Assembly: GCF_024972775.1 (NCBI RefSeq)
Contig: NZ_CP092282.1
Location: forward strand, 806,001 to 870,000
Direction: 5' to 3'
Length of the DNA stretch: 64,000 bases
From: Dehalobacter sp. DCM
GTDB lineage: Bacteria; Bacillota; Desulfitobacteriia; Desulfitobacteriales; Syntrophobotulaceae
In this document: one piece after another, positions 55,147 through 63,090 of the stretch
Position numbering within the stretch: the stretch's first letter is position 1
How the letters are laid out: each line of letters starts with the position of its first letter
Position numbers and translations under genes: made by a program
Notes under the pieces: generated by a model
What the model saw: the letters and a program-made list of their open reading frames with translations, nothing else
The model's database searches: none
Told to the model about the DNA's origin: nothing

Positions 55147-56670
55147 ATGATAGTAATTTATGACAATTTCAGTATTATAAAAAAACTTTCGCATTGCACC
55201 TTAATAGAATATACCACAGTATATGGAATTAAAAAGAATGCTATCATTCTTAATGATGCGAAAAGAATTATTTGCGATTTAGATAAGAACCAGAACTTTC
55301 ATAATTTTTATGAGCAAATTTTAGAAGAGCAGAATAGAAGGTTTTATTCCAACAAAACATTAGGATTTACCATAAGGTTAATAGGTGACTATGAATTTAA
55401 TAAAAATGAATATATTGTAAATATTCCATATAATTTAAAACTGAAATTTATATATCAAAGTTCTCGTAGTTTACATTTTATGTCTTGTACCTCTCAACTT
55501 TCTAAAAATATGAATAAGGTTATAAAACTTATTTTGAGCCAAGCTAGTAAAGAAGATATGAGGGAACTCCTCAATCACCAAATAAGTAAAATAGATAACA
55601 GTATGATTGTATTCTATGAATTTGATGAAGATAAAATAATTAGTCTCAGTAAAAAAAGAGCAAATGAGAAACGTGAATATAATAGAGAAACATATGAAAT
55701 ATTGATGGAAAAATATTATGAAGAAAAGGCATTAATGAACGGAAGGAATTCTAACATTGAACATAAGAAGAATGAACTACCAAAGGAAATCATTAAGGAA
55801 ACAAAAAGTGAAATACAAGTAAATTCCTTATATAAAGATATCAAGCATATAGAGATAGTGCCAAAAGAGCCAAATGATCAAATAGAGAATGATTTCATAT
55901 CTGCCAATGTATTGATTGTAAGTTCTGTCAAAGACGAAATGAAAAATAAAAAAATAATAACGAACATAAATATATCCGTTGAAGATAATTTATTAATTCC
56001 AACTAAGGGAAGCCTCGAACCACAAAAGAAGCTTAGAACATTTACAGCAACAAACCGAAATCTAACCATCGTAAAATATCTTAAAGCCTTATATCAAAAT
56101 AAATGCCAAATCTGCGGTGAAGCAATAGAAGTATCCCCTGATAACTTTCTTAGCGAAGTTCATCATATAAGACCACTGGGGGAACATAATGGAGCTGATG
56201 TCATTGAAAATATGATTGTTCTATGCCCAAATCATCATGCAATGTTTGATAGAGGTTCAATCACCATTGATCTTTATACAAAAACGGTAATCCATTTTAA
56301 TCCAAATAATCCGTTGAATAATGAGCAAATAAAATTAAAACATGATATCGACCGGAATTACATTGAATACCATAACCAATATATTTTTGTGAATACTGCA
56401 AAAAGTCAGATATCAAATTGTCAGGTAGAAGTTACTAATGATATTGAGGTTTTCCAATATCGCTCGGTTGACTATGGGGATATTGTAACTTTGCAAGATA
56501 TTCAAAACGGTGAAATATTTGATGTGAAGCTAGAAGATAAATACAATAAAGTATTAATGAAGCCATTAGAAAAGAATTTGATTGGTAAATTCCTTGATGA
56601 TACTATTGAACATAATGGTTTTTGCTATAAAATAATAACATTCCGGGAAGAAAATATTAGTAAAAAATGA
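55147..56670 (+). CDS. HNH endonuclease with a large unknown N-terminal domain
   Basis: The 507-aa protein has an unrecognised N-terminal region of about 300 aa, Lys/Glu-rich with a linker-like middle. An HNH nuclease domain follows (about 310-385): KCQICGEAI (zinc knuckle), EVHHIRPLGEHNGAD (catalytic His), ENMIVLCPNHHAMFD. About 130 aa of unknown fold follow. The motif set is complete, so nuclease activity is likely. HNH proteins with large N-terminal sensor regions occur in restriction and other defence roles, and the location in an integrated element fits cargo. The target is unknown. Confidence 0.85.
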   Translation: MIVIYDNFSIIKKLSHCTLIEYTTVYGIKKNAIILNDAKRIICDLDKNQNFHNFYEQILEEQNRRFYSNKTLGFTIRLIGDYEFNKNEYIVNIPYNLKLKFIYQSSRSLHFMSCTSQLSKNMNKVIKLILSQASKEDMRELLNHQISKIDNSMIVFYEFDEDKIISLSKKRANEKREYNRETYEILMEKYYEEKALMNGRNSNIEHKKNELPKEIIKETKSEIQVNSLYKDIKHIEIVPKEPNDQIENDFISANVLIVSSVKDEMKNKKIITNINISVEDNLLIPTKGSLEPQKKLRTFTATNRNLTIVKYLKALYQNKCQICGEAIEVSPDNFLSEVHHIRPLGEHNGADVIENMIVLCPNHHAMFDRGSITIDLYTKTVIHFNPNNPLNNEQIKLKHDIDRNYIEYHNQYIFVNTAKSQISNCQVEVTNDIEVFQYRSVDYGDIVTLQDIQNGEIFDVKLEDKYNKVLMKPLEKNLIGKFLDDTIEHNGFCYKIITFREENISKK

Positions 56671-56923
56671 AGCTTTCTATGTCTTTGCGGAAATTAATTG
56701 TAATATTCATTATTGCAAGAAAAATTGTTTCAACTCTTCATCAGCTTCATCAGTTTTATAAAAATAATAAAAAAATCTATTGACAGAACAATTTCGGTAT
56801 TATCTACTTGTAATAGAAGCAGTGGGAGATTTATGCATATTTTTAAATTTCCTAGATTATCCAAAAAGGATAGGTGATTTTTTAGAATTCAAGAATTAAT
56901 ACAGCTACATAAACCAAGCCGGT

Positions 56924-56960
56924 AAGTGCTGTAATTATAATGAAAATGGCACTTTTTTTA
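56924..56960 (+). terminator. Terminator downstream of the HNH gene
   Basis: AAGTGC (56924-56929) and GCACTT (56949-56954) pair and are followed by five more T residues. Confidence 0.55.
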
Positions 56961-57098
56961 TTATCTTCAATATTTAGAAATTAAAATAACACAGCTTAAT
57001 TTTGCTGTGCTTACTGTGTTTGCTTTGCATTGATATTGTACTTGTTTGGATTACATACCAACAGGTTAAATATACTATTAAATTAAAGGGGGTGGTCT

Positions 57099-57119
57099 AT
57101 GCCTTTATACCAGTTCTAA
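57099..57119 (+). CDS. Possible six-residue leader peptide
   Basis: ATG CCT TTA TAC CAG TTC TAA encodes MPLYQF behind a strong AAAGGGGGTGG. A near-identical ribosome-site block follows 46 bp later without an evident start. A translated mini-ORF could act as a leader. Function is speculative. Confidence 0.3.
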   Translation: MPLYQF

Positions 57120-57307
57120 GATATTAAATTAAAGGAGGTGAAATCTATAATCTTATTGTAGTTTTTAGTTAGTTCTTAAAAAGTAGCAAAAATGCATTCC
57201 CAATACACTTTTGTATTGTATGTCAGGGCGGCGTATGTTGTCAAGATAAAATTGAAATTTTAAAGCAGCAGAATTATAAAATCAATTAATGAGAAGGGGA
57301 AAAACAA

Positions 57308-57808
57308 ATGAAAATAAAAGATAATAATAAAACAAGTAATATTCAGGTTCCTCAAAATGTTCAAGAGGGACTTCCATATTTCACTGAAATAATGGCTAAT
57401 TGGGTTGCCAATCAAAGCCACTGTGATGAAAAATCACCTAGTAAAAGAAAGTCATTTATAGCAAAAAATATTAAATTCTCAGAGGAATGGACTGGCTCGG
57501 TCGGATTACTTAACTATTATTTATTTCACAATAAAAATAATTATGTGCCTGGCAAATCATTTTTAAAAAGAATAAATCCTAATTTGGGGTTTTCGCCAGA
57601 AAATTGTGTAATCGTACATAAGAACGAAGTATTCAATACTCATAAAAAGAGTAAACCAAAAAGAGAAAAGAAAGACAGTATTGTTGACAACGAAATCAAA
57701 ATTGTTCCCACTAATAATTCTGAAGAGTTATTAAAAATACTTTTCGAGTTAAATTTGCAACCAACAACCATTATAATGCTTGCGAGTAATGAAGGGAGAA
57801 GAAAATAA
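57308..57808 (+). CDS. Small protein with an AP2/HNH-like DNA-binding motif
   Basis: The 166-aa protein contains ESW-type and 'Y.PGKSFLKR...GFSPENC' patterns (NYVPGKSFLKRINPNLGFSP). This resembles the 'Y.pg.tldRiDn.G.Y.peNcrw' segment of AP2-like and HNH homing-type domains in phages and plasmids. The C-terminus is Lys-rich and then helical. No catalytic HNH triad is visible, so it may bind DNA without cutting it. GAAGGGG precedes the ATG. The replicative ATPase gene follows immediately. Confidence 0.6.
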   Translation: MKIKDNNKTSNIQVPQNVQEGLPYFTEIMANWVANQSHCDEKSPSKRKSFIAKNIKFSEEWTGSVGLLNYYLFHNKNNYVPGKSFLKRINPNLGFSPENCVIVHKNEVFNTHKKSKPKREKKDSIVDNEIKIVPTNNSEELLKILFELNLQPTTIIMLASNEGRRK

Positions 57809-57809
57809 T

Positions 57810-59213
57810 TTGAAGACAGCTAAAATAGATAAATACACAAAAGAAATTCTTGCTGAGTTGAAAGAAACTCAGCAAACCGTAGTAATCAATCCTTCGCAGG
57901 ATTTTTATATAAATAGTATGGTGTATACCTTCGTACATAATGACATCTATTATTTGGTTAATTCTGATAAAAAAATAGTTAAATATGATGATTTCGAGGA
58001 TATGGGTATTAAGTTAAGAAACGGAAATATTCCTGCAATGTGTAATCTAAGAGCAGTAACGGCAGTTGATTTTATCAAAGGCATTAGAAAAGTCAGTCTA
58101 TATCAATGCTTTGACAAAATAAATACACATATGAAAAAGTATATTGTCTTTGAAGACGATAGAATTTTTCCAATATTAGCTTTGTGGGTTATTGGTACAT
58201 ATTTTTATAAAATATTTAGATATTATCCGTATATTTGGCTAAATGCTGATAAGGGAAGTGGCAAAAGCAGAGTCATGGAAGTGATTGTACCATTAGCGTT
58301 TAATGCAGTAATGGCAGTCAATCATTCGGAGGCTTCGGTCTTTAGACTCGTTGATGTTGATGGAGCAACGTTGTTGATTGACGAATTTGAAAAGTTAAAG
58401 AAGGATAATCAACAGGGAATTATGACATTGCTAAATAGTGGATTTAATGCTGAAGCTACTGTCATAAGAAATGAAAGAAGAGGAGATTCCTTTAAACCTG
58501 TAGCCTTCTCATCGTATTCGCCAAAAATGTTTGCAGGAATTGATGATATTTCTGATGTACTAATGGACAGATGCATAAGAATAAAGATGTTTAAGAAACC
58601 GAAAGGTATTGAAGTCCAAAGATATAAGATCGACAATGAAACTGATAAGTTCCTAAAAGATTTAAGAGATGATCTATATATATGTGGCTTACAATATGCA
58701 AATCCAATTAAGGAAACTTATGATAGCAACATTATTGAATTGCCGTTTGAATTGTCAGATCGTGAAAAAGATATTTGGGAAGTCTTGTATTCTCTAGCTC
58801 AATTCATCGATAATGAGAGTAATACTAATTTAGAAGAGGAGATTAAACAGTTTTCAATAGAATCCAGCAAAGAAAGATCTAAAGCAAATATTGAAAAGAA
58901 TGATTCCTATAAACTGATTAGTATACTCATTGACATTATTCCGACGTTACAACCAGTCAAAATTGATGGGAATACGATGTTTTATGATTCGGATAAAGTA
59001 TTCAATAAGTTTAAGGGGACTGAAGAGTTTAGCTGGCTAAAATCAAAGAATTATCTCACGACAATGCTTAACAATAAATTTCATATTTCTTGTGAGAGGG
59101 CTACGATTAACGGTAAAAAGACCAGAATGTACTGCATTTCAAATAATCAATTAAAGGAGTTGGTGGATAGGTATAATCTGAATGAGGTTATTGATTTGGC
59201 TAATATATCATAA
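57810..59213 (+). CDS. AAA+ ATPase of plasmid/phage replication type (DUF3631-like)
   Basis: The start is probably TTG at 57810, 11 bp after GGGAG and just past the previous stop; ATG 57789 is an alternative. The roughly 467-aa protein has a Walker A NADKGSGKSR (about 147-156) and Walker B TLLIDEFEKLKKDN (about 190-203). A sensor-like SSYSPKMFAGI and arginine-finger-like MDRCIRIKMFK follow. This layout matches DUF3631-type helicases found in integrative elements. Primase activity is not evident, so it is likely the element's replication helicase. GGTCT repeats lie just downstream. Confidence 0.75.
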   Translation: MKTAKIDKYTKEILAELKETQQTVVINPSQDFYINSMVYTFVHNDIYYLVNSDKKIVKYDDFEDMGIKLRNGNIPAMCNLRAVTAVDFIKGIRKVSLYQCFDKINTHMKKYIVFEDDRIFPILALWVIGTYFYKIFRYYPYIWLNADKGSGKSRVMEVIVPLAFNAVMAVNHSEASVFRLVDVDGATLLIDEFEKLKKDNQQGIMTLLNSGFNAEATVIRNERRGDSFKPVAFSSYSPKMFAGIDDISDVLMDRCIRIKMFKKPKGIEVQRYKIDNETDKFLKDLRDDLYICGLQYANPIKETYDSNIIELPFELSDREKDIWEVLYSLAQFIDNESNTNLEEEIKQFSIESSKERSKANIEKNDSYKLISILIDIIPTLQPVKIDGNTMFYDSDKVFNKFKGTEEFSWLKSKNYLTTMLNNKFHISCERATINGKKTRMYCISNNQLKELVDRYNLNEVIDLANIS

Positions 59214-59215
59214 TT

Positions 59216-59432
59216 GGTCTAGTGGTCTCGGTGCGGTCTCGTAAAAATGTAGTATTATCAAGGGTTTGAGGGTTGTTAGACCAATAGACCAAAGAATAAT
59301 ATAATAAATATAAGGGATATTTTTCAGTAAACTATTTCTTGTCATACTTTGAAAATGTGCGGTCTTGTGGTCTTGAATGCTGAAAAACGCTTGAATAGGG
59401 CGTTTTTGGAGAAGTGTTCGGACTGCAAGACC
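59216..59432. repeat. GGTCT/AGACC iteron-like cluster
   Basis: Direct GGTCT words lie at 59216, 59224, 59235, 59361 and 59369, and inverted AGACC at 59278, 59286 and 59428. GTGCGGTCT occurs twice. Their place right after the replication ATPase suggests an origin. The 511-bp gap (59214-59724) holds nothing else of note besides the hairpin below. Confidence 0.5.
59383..59407 (+). terminator. Hairpin with AAAAACGC/GCGTTTTT arms
   Basis: AAAAACGC (59383-59390) pairs perfectly with GCGTTTTT (59400-59407) around a nine-base loop, inside the GGTCT cluster. It can terminate transcription or be part of the origin. Confidence 0.6.
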
Positions 59433-59724
59433 GATTTATTTGTAAAAATATCACTTCTATTAATGGATTCATGTTATCGAGTACGAACATTACAATATTT
59501 TTTAATCTTAGCCTAAGATTAAAATGCTATTTCTCTAATTTATGAAATCGGGAGCAAACTGAAGAAATACTGCGAAATAATGAGAAACCCTACCGTACGG
59601 AAAATCGTCTAATTTGAACAAATTTAGGCTTATATGGACTTTGAATATTTGTATTCTTGATGGTAATATTTACACAAATATTGTAAGTGCTTACATGATA
59701 TTAAAGTGAGGAGTGATTCAACCT

Positions 59725-60099
59725 ATGAATATCTACTATGAAGCACAAAGAGAACTAAATGGGTTTTTGTTTGAATGTCCAGATTTAAGGGCTGATTTAG
59801 TAAATTTGATAAATTATTATACAGATGAAAGGTTTCTATTATCGGGTTATACTCAAAAAATAAGTGCTTTATTTAAAACTGCAGCTAACCCACATGGTAA
59901 AAAAGTATTTATGAACGAGATACAATCCGAAATAAACAATCAAATAAATCGTCTCTATCAGAAACATGGACAATTATTTGAAACATTTGTTGATATAATA
60001 AGGAATTATGCTTGGAATGAAAAAATAAGTTATTGTGAACAAGCGAGGCTTATTATGGGTGAATCCCCAGAATCTGTATTTAAGAAAAATAATGCTTGA
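59725..60099 (+). CDS. Hypothetical helical protein
   Basis: The 124-aa protein begins at ATG 59725 after GAGGAGTG; a GTG at 59713 is the alternative. It is predicted all-helical (NIYYEAQRELNGFLFECPDL, then QSEINNQINRLYQKHGQLFE) and ends in a Lys/Asn-rich tail. I do not recognise it. It stands between the iteron-like region and the serine recombinase, each with its own terminator. Confidence 0.6.
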   Translation: MNIYYEAQRELNGFLFECPDLRADLVNLINYYTDERFLLSGYTQKISALFKTAANPHGKKVFMNEIQSEINNQINRLYQKHGQLFETFVDIIRNYAWNEKISYCEQARLIMGESPESVFKKNNA

Positions 60100-60152
60100 A
60101 ATTTGAATTCTTGATAGTGGCCTATAACCCTAAACAATAATCTAAATAAATG

Positions 60153-60194
60153 AAATCATAGTCATATCTTAACAGTATTGACTATGATTTTTTG
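60153..60194 (+). terminator. Rho-independent terminator
   Basis: AAATCATAGTCA (60153-60164) and TGACTATGATTT (60179-60190) pair perfectly, followed by more T residues. Confidence 0.85.
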
Positions 60195-60268
60195 TTGTAG
60201 TAAAATAAAGGCATAGAACGTAATCAAAACTTATGGTCATAATGATAATCTGGAAAGAGGTAAATGTA

Positions 60269-61075
60269 ATGAAAACTATAGGCTATGCCAGAGTTAGCAC
60301 AAGACAACAAGCGAATAGCGGAAATAGTTTAGAGGAACAAGAAAAGGTTTTAAGAGAAAAAGGTTGTTCTGAAGTTTATAAAGAAAGCTATACTGGCACA
60401 AAAACGGATAGACCAGTATTTAATGAAATGCTAAGTATACTTGAGGCTGGTGATACACTCATGGTTACAAAGCTTGATAGATTTGCAAGGACGGCCACAG
60501 AAGGCGTTAATTTGATTAGAGAATTAATGGCTAAAGGTATTGGCGTTAATATATTGAATATGGGTATGGTAGAAGATTCACCGATCGGTAAAGTAACATT
60601 AACGGTGATGAGTGCATTTGCCGAATTTGAACGAGATATGATTGTGGAACGGACTCAGGCTGGTAAAGCAATTGCAAAGACAAAAGCAGGATTCAAAGAA
60701 GGTAGACCAAAGTCATTTACCGATACTCAAATAAATCACGCTTTGGATTTGCTTGAAAACTATTCATATACACAAGTGGCCGAAATGACAAAAATCAGTA
60801 AGGCTACTTTGACTAGGGAATTAAGAAAAAGGGAGGCGGAGTTAGTGTCAAATGTTGATAACCTGTATTTGATTAACAATTATTTACAGAGCAATTTGAC
60901 TCGGGGAGAAAGCGTTGATGCAATTACAGCTGCCAAATGGTTAGATGAAGAAAAGCTACTTGAGGATTCTGTAAGAACACCTGGTCTTCCACTAAGAAAT
61001 TTACTTAGAAGAGGTTTAATAAAAGGGGGCAGACAAGAACCCAATCATAGATGGTTTATTGATTTTGTAGAATAA
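60269..61075 (+). CDS. Serine recombinase (resolvase/invertase family)
   Basis: The start is ATG 60269 after AAAGAGGT. The 268-aa protein has the resolvase domain (1-140): [11 protein letters not shown] with the nucleophilic serine, [17 protein letters not shown], and [18 protein letters not shown] before the E-helix. A helix-turn-helix follows (about 150-190, [19 protein letters not shown]). About 75 additional C-terminal residues ([20 protein letters not shown] onward) are not part of a standard resolvase. They may be an accessory DNA-binding domain. It may serve element resolution or inversion. Confidence 0.92.
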   Translation: MKTIGYARVSTRQQANSGNSLEEQEKVLREKGCSEVYKESYTGTKTDRPVFNEMLSILEAGDTLMVTKLDRFARTATEGVNLIRELMAKGIGVNILNMGMVEDSPIGKVTLTVMSAFAEFERDMIVERTQAGKAIAKTKAGFKEGRPKSFTDTQINHALDLLENYSYTQVAEMTKISKATLTRELRKREAELVSNVDNLYLINNYLQSNLTRGESVDAITAAKWLDEEKLLEDSVRTPGLPLRNLLRRGLIKGGRQEPNHRWFIDFVE

Positions 61076-61114
61076 GAATTGTATTTAATAATTCTATTGA
61101 TAAATGGGGTATAT

Positions 61115-62731
61115 ATGAAAGATAAACATATTAAAGTATATGCAACCTATAGTCATATTTTTGGTTATAAATATGATAAAAGTGAATTAATAGAAATCAT
61201 TAATGATCTACCATTAGGCACTATCTTCCCCATTATTTCACAATTGCTTTTTTCGCCCAAGTTGGCTAATAGTCAGGTAATTAAGGATAGTTTTATTAAA
61301 GATTTAGAAAATATTGATTCTGATAAACTTTTTTCCATTAGGGAAAAAATCGGTGATTCAATTATATACACGCCTCAAAGCTTACTTACAACTTGGAAAT
61401 GGTTATTAGCTTATGGAAATCCAGATAATTTAGACAAAACGGTAGAACCAGTACAGGGTTTACGAAATATTTTATTCTTAAATTTGGCAATATCAGATTA
61501 CTTATTTCCTGAAAACGAAACTAATGAAACAGATATTATTTATGAGTTATTGAGAAATATTTCTTTTAATTCCTACGAAGATATTGGTTCATCAATAGGA
61601 AGAGCGTATTATATTTATTGTGACATAGCTATAAAAAAGGAACTATTTATTGAGAATGAGTACATCGATTTTAATAATGATTTTATTAAGAAGAATGGTT
61701 ATTCTATTGAACTACTACTTGCAATTTTATTTGGGTTATACTCATCTTTTATACAAGAATCTAGCATTACGAACAACTGGAGAAAAGATATTACAGTACT
61801 TTTTTCAAAAACATCTATTCCATCAAATATTTCTGAAATAATTAATCCATTACTATTAAACTATTCCGATGCTAATTTATGGGCTGTAAAAACAATAGAA
61901 TATCCATGGAACTATCAATGTTTTAAAGATAAACCATTTTTCCAATTTGAAGACAAGACAATTATTCCGATATCTGGGAAAATGTTTACAGAACAAGTTT
62001 TTCACGAACTGTTTTACAGGGTTAGAAATTGCTATGACGAAGACGATGTTAGGTTTATTAGTTTTTTTGGTAGACCTTTTGAGATTTACATTGCAAATTT
62101 ATTGGAAAATTGTGCAAAAATGTCATCACTAAAATATGAGGTAATCAAAGAATTTAGATATGGAAAAGATAATAGCAAAAAATCTCCTGATGCGTTTTTA
62201 AAGCTAGAGAAAAAACTCATCGTTATAGAAGCAAAAAGTCAAAGAATAAAAGCTGATGCTATTGAAATCAATGACAATAGCCTATTGGAAAAAGAAAAGC
62301 AGCGGTTAGTTTTGTCGCCATTAAAACAAATGTGTAATAGATTATCAGAGATTATGATCTGTGAATGTCCGATTGACCTTTCTTCGATTTCCGAAATCTA
62401 TCTTATAATAATTAATGTATCTGATTTTCCAACTTTACCACCGATTGAAAAAGAATTTTCAGAACAACTAAAGGAGTATAGTAATCTTCCCATAAGAGGA
62501 TTCATTCATTTAAATATTATTGAGTATGAAATATTATGTTACTTACTAAGTAGGAAAAATGGTCGACCAATAACACGAATCTTAGAAAACTATATTGATA
62601 CATATGAAAAAACATCTTTTAGAAACTTTCTTAAAGATTCATCTATTCCATATAAACGCCCAGATATAATATCTCGCTATTTAGATAGAGCCTATAAAAG
62701 ATTCAATGAAATTTTATTCCCGAAAAAATAA
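61115..62731 (+). CDS. Putative PD-(D/E)xK-type nuclease protein
   Basis: The ATG at 61115 was chosen; 12 more residues upstream in frame lack a ribosome site. The 538-aa protein is helical in its first 320 aa. It then shows a nuclease-like core: a helix with ISFFGRPFEIYIANLLENCA, a strand pair with KSPDAFLKLEKKLIVIEAKS (about 365-384, D...ExK) and a hydrophobic helix. That is the pattern of PD-(D/E)xK restriction-type enzymes. I do not recognise the complete family. It follows the serine recombinase by 40 bp and precedes a C5 methyltransferase by 360 bp, so a restriction role is possible. Confidence 0.65.
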   Translation: MKDKHIKVYATYSHIFGYKYDKSELIEIINDLPLGTIFPIISQLLFSPKLANSQVIKDSFIKDLENIDSDKLFSIREKIGDSIIYTPQSLLTTWKWLLAYGNPDNLDKTVEPVQGLRNILFLNLAISDYLFPENETNETDIIYELLRNISFNSYEDIGSSIGRAYYIYCDIAIKKELFIENEYIDFNNDFIKKNGYSIELLLAILFGLYSSFIQESSITNNWRKDITVLFSKTSIPSNISEIINPLLLNYSDANLWAVKTIEYPWNYQCFKDKPFFQFEDKTIIPISGKMFTEQVFHELFYRVRNCYDEDDVRFISFFGRPFEIYIANLLENCAKMSSLKYEVIKEFRYGKDNSKKSPDAFLKLEKKLIVIEAKSQRIKADAIEINDNSLLEKEKQRLVLSPLKQMCNRLSEIMICECPIDLSSISEIYLIIINVSDFPTLPPIEKEFSEQLKEYSNLPIRGFIHLNIIEYEILCYLLSRKNGRPITRILENYIDTYEKTSFRNFLKDSSIPYKRPDIISRYLDRAYKRFNEILFPKK

Positions 62732-62766
62732 TAATCAGATGTTCAAAACGAAATAGAATATCAAAG

Positions 62767-62809
62767 AAAAACAGGTATCACAGAAGGGTGAAAACACTTC
62801 CTGTTTTTT
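62767..62809 (+). terminator. Terminator after the nuclease gene
   Basis: AAAAACAGG (62767-62775) and CCTGTTTTT (62800-62808) pair perfectly and end in a T-run. Confidence 0.7.
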
Positions 62810-62932
62810 AATCAGAGTGGGGCGTAGTTTACATCAATTAAGCTTTTATTGGTTTCCCTACATATGAGAGCTATTGCTTCCACAGACTGCTGTTAGAAAA
62901 TATCCGAGACATACAATTTCTAGCTATATCTG

Positions 62933-62959
62933 AAAAGGGAATACCGGATATTCCTTTTT
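62933..62959 (+). terminator. Second terminator-like hairpin
   Basis: GGAATA-CCGGA-TATTCC sits between A-rich and T-rich flanks, so it could work in both directions. Confidence 0.6.
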
Positions 62960-63090
62960 ATTATTTTTATGGGTAATTACCTCCATAGCCATATTACTCT
63001 ATAATTTATGATGTCTTATTAGAGGAAAAGGTAAGGTAATATAGAATATAGAAGTATTAAGTAAGACATCAAGAGAGGGCGAAATAAGCT

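Larger units (their letters stand above)
56671..57307. other. Intergenic region with tandem Shine-Dalgarno repeats
   Basis: The 637-bp AT-rich gap has a terminator near 56924 and twin TTAAATTAAAGG(A/G)GGTG repeats at 57079-57094 and 57125-57140, covered in separate entries. A CAATAC/GTATTG hairpin near 57200-57217 precedes the next gene. No ordinary gene is visible. Confidence 0.5.
62732..63090. other. Intergenic region between nuclease and methyltransferase genes
   Basis: The 359-bp gap has two hairpin terminators, listed separately, and no clear gene. A RBS (GAGAGGG) lies before 63091. Confidence 0.5.

Noticed and set aside
57075-57150. CRISPR-like interpretation of the tandem repeats
   Set aside because: There are only two copies, with no regular spacers; no CRISPR array was seen anywhere in the window.
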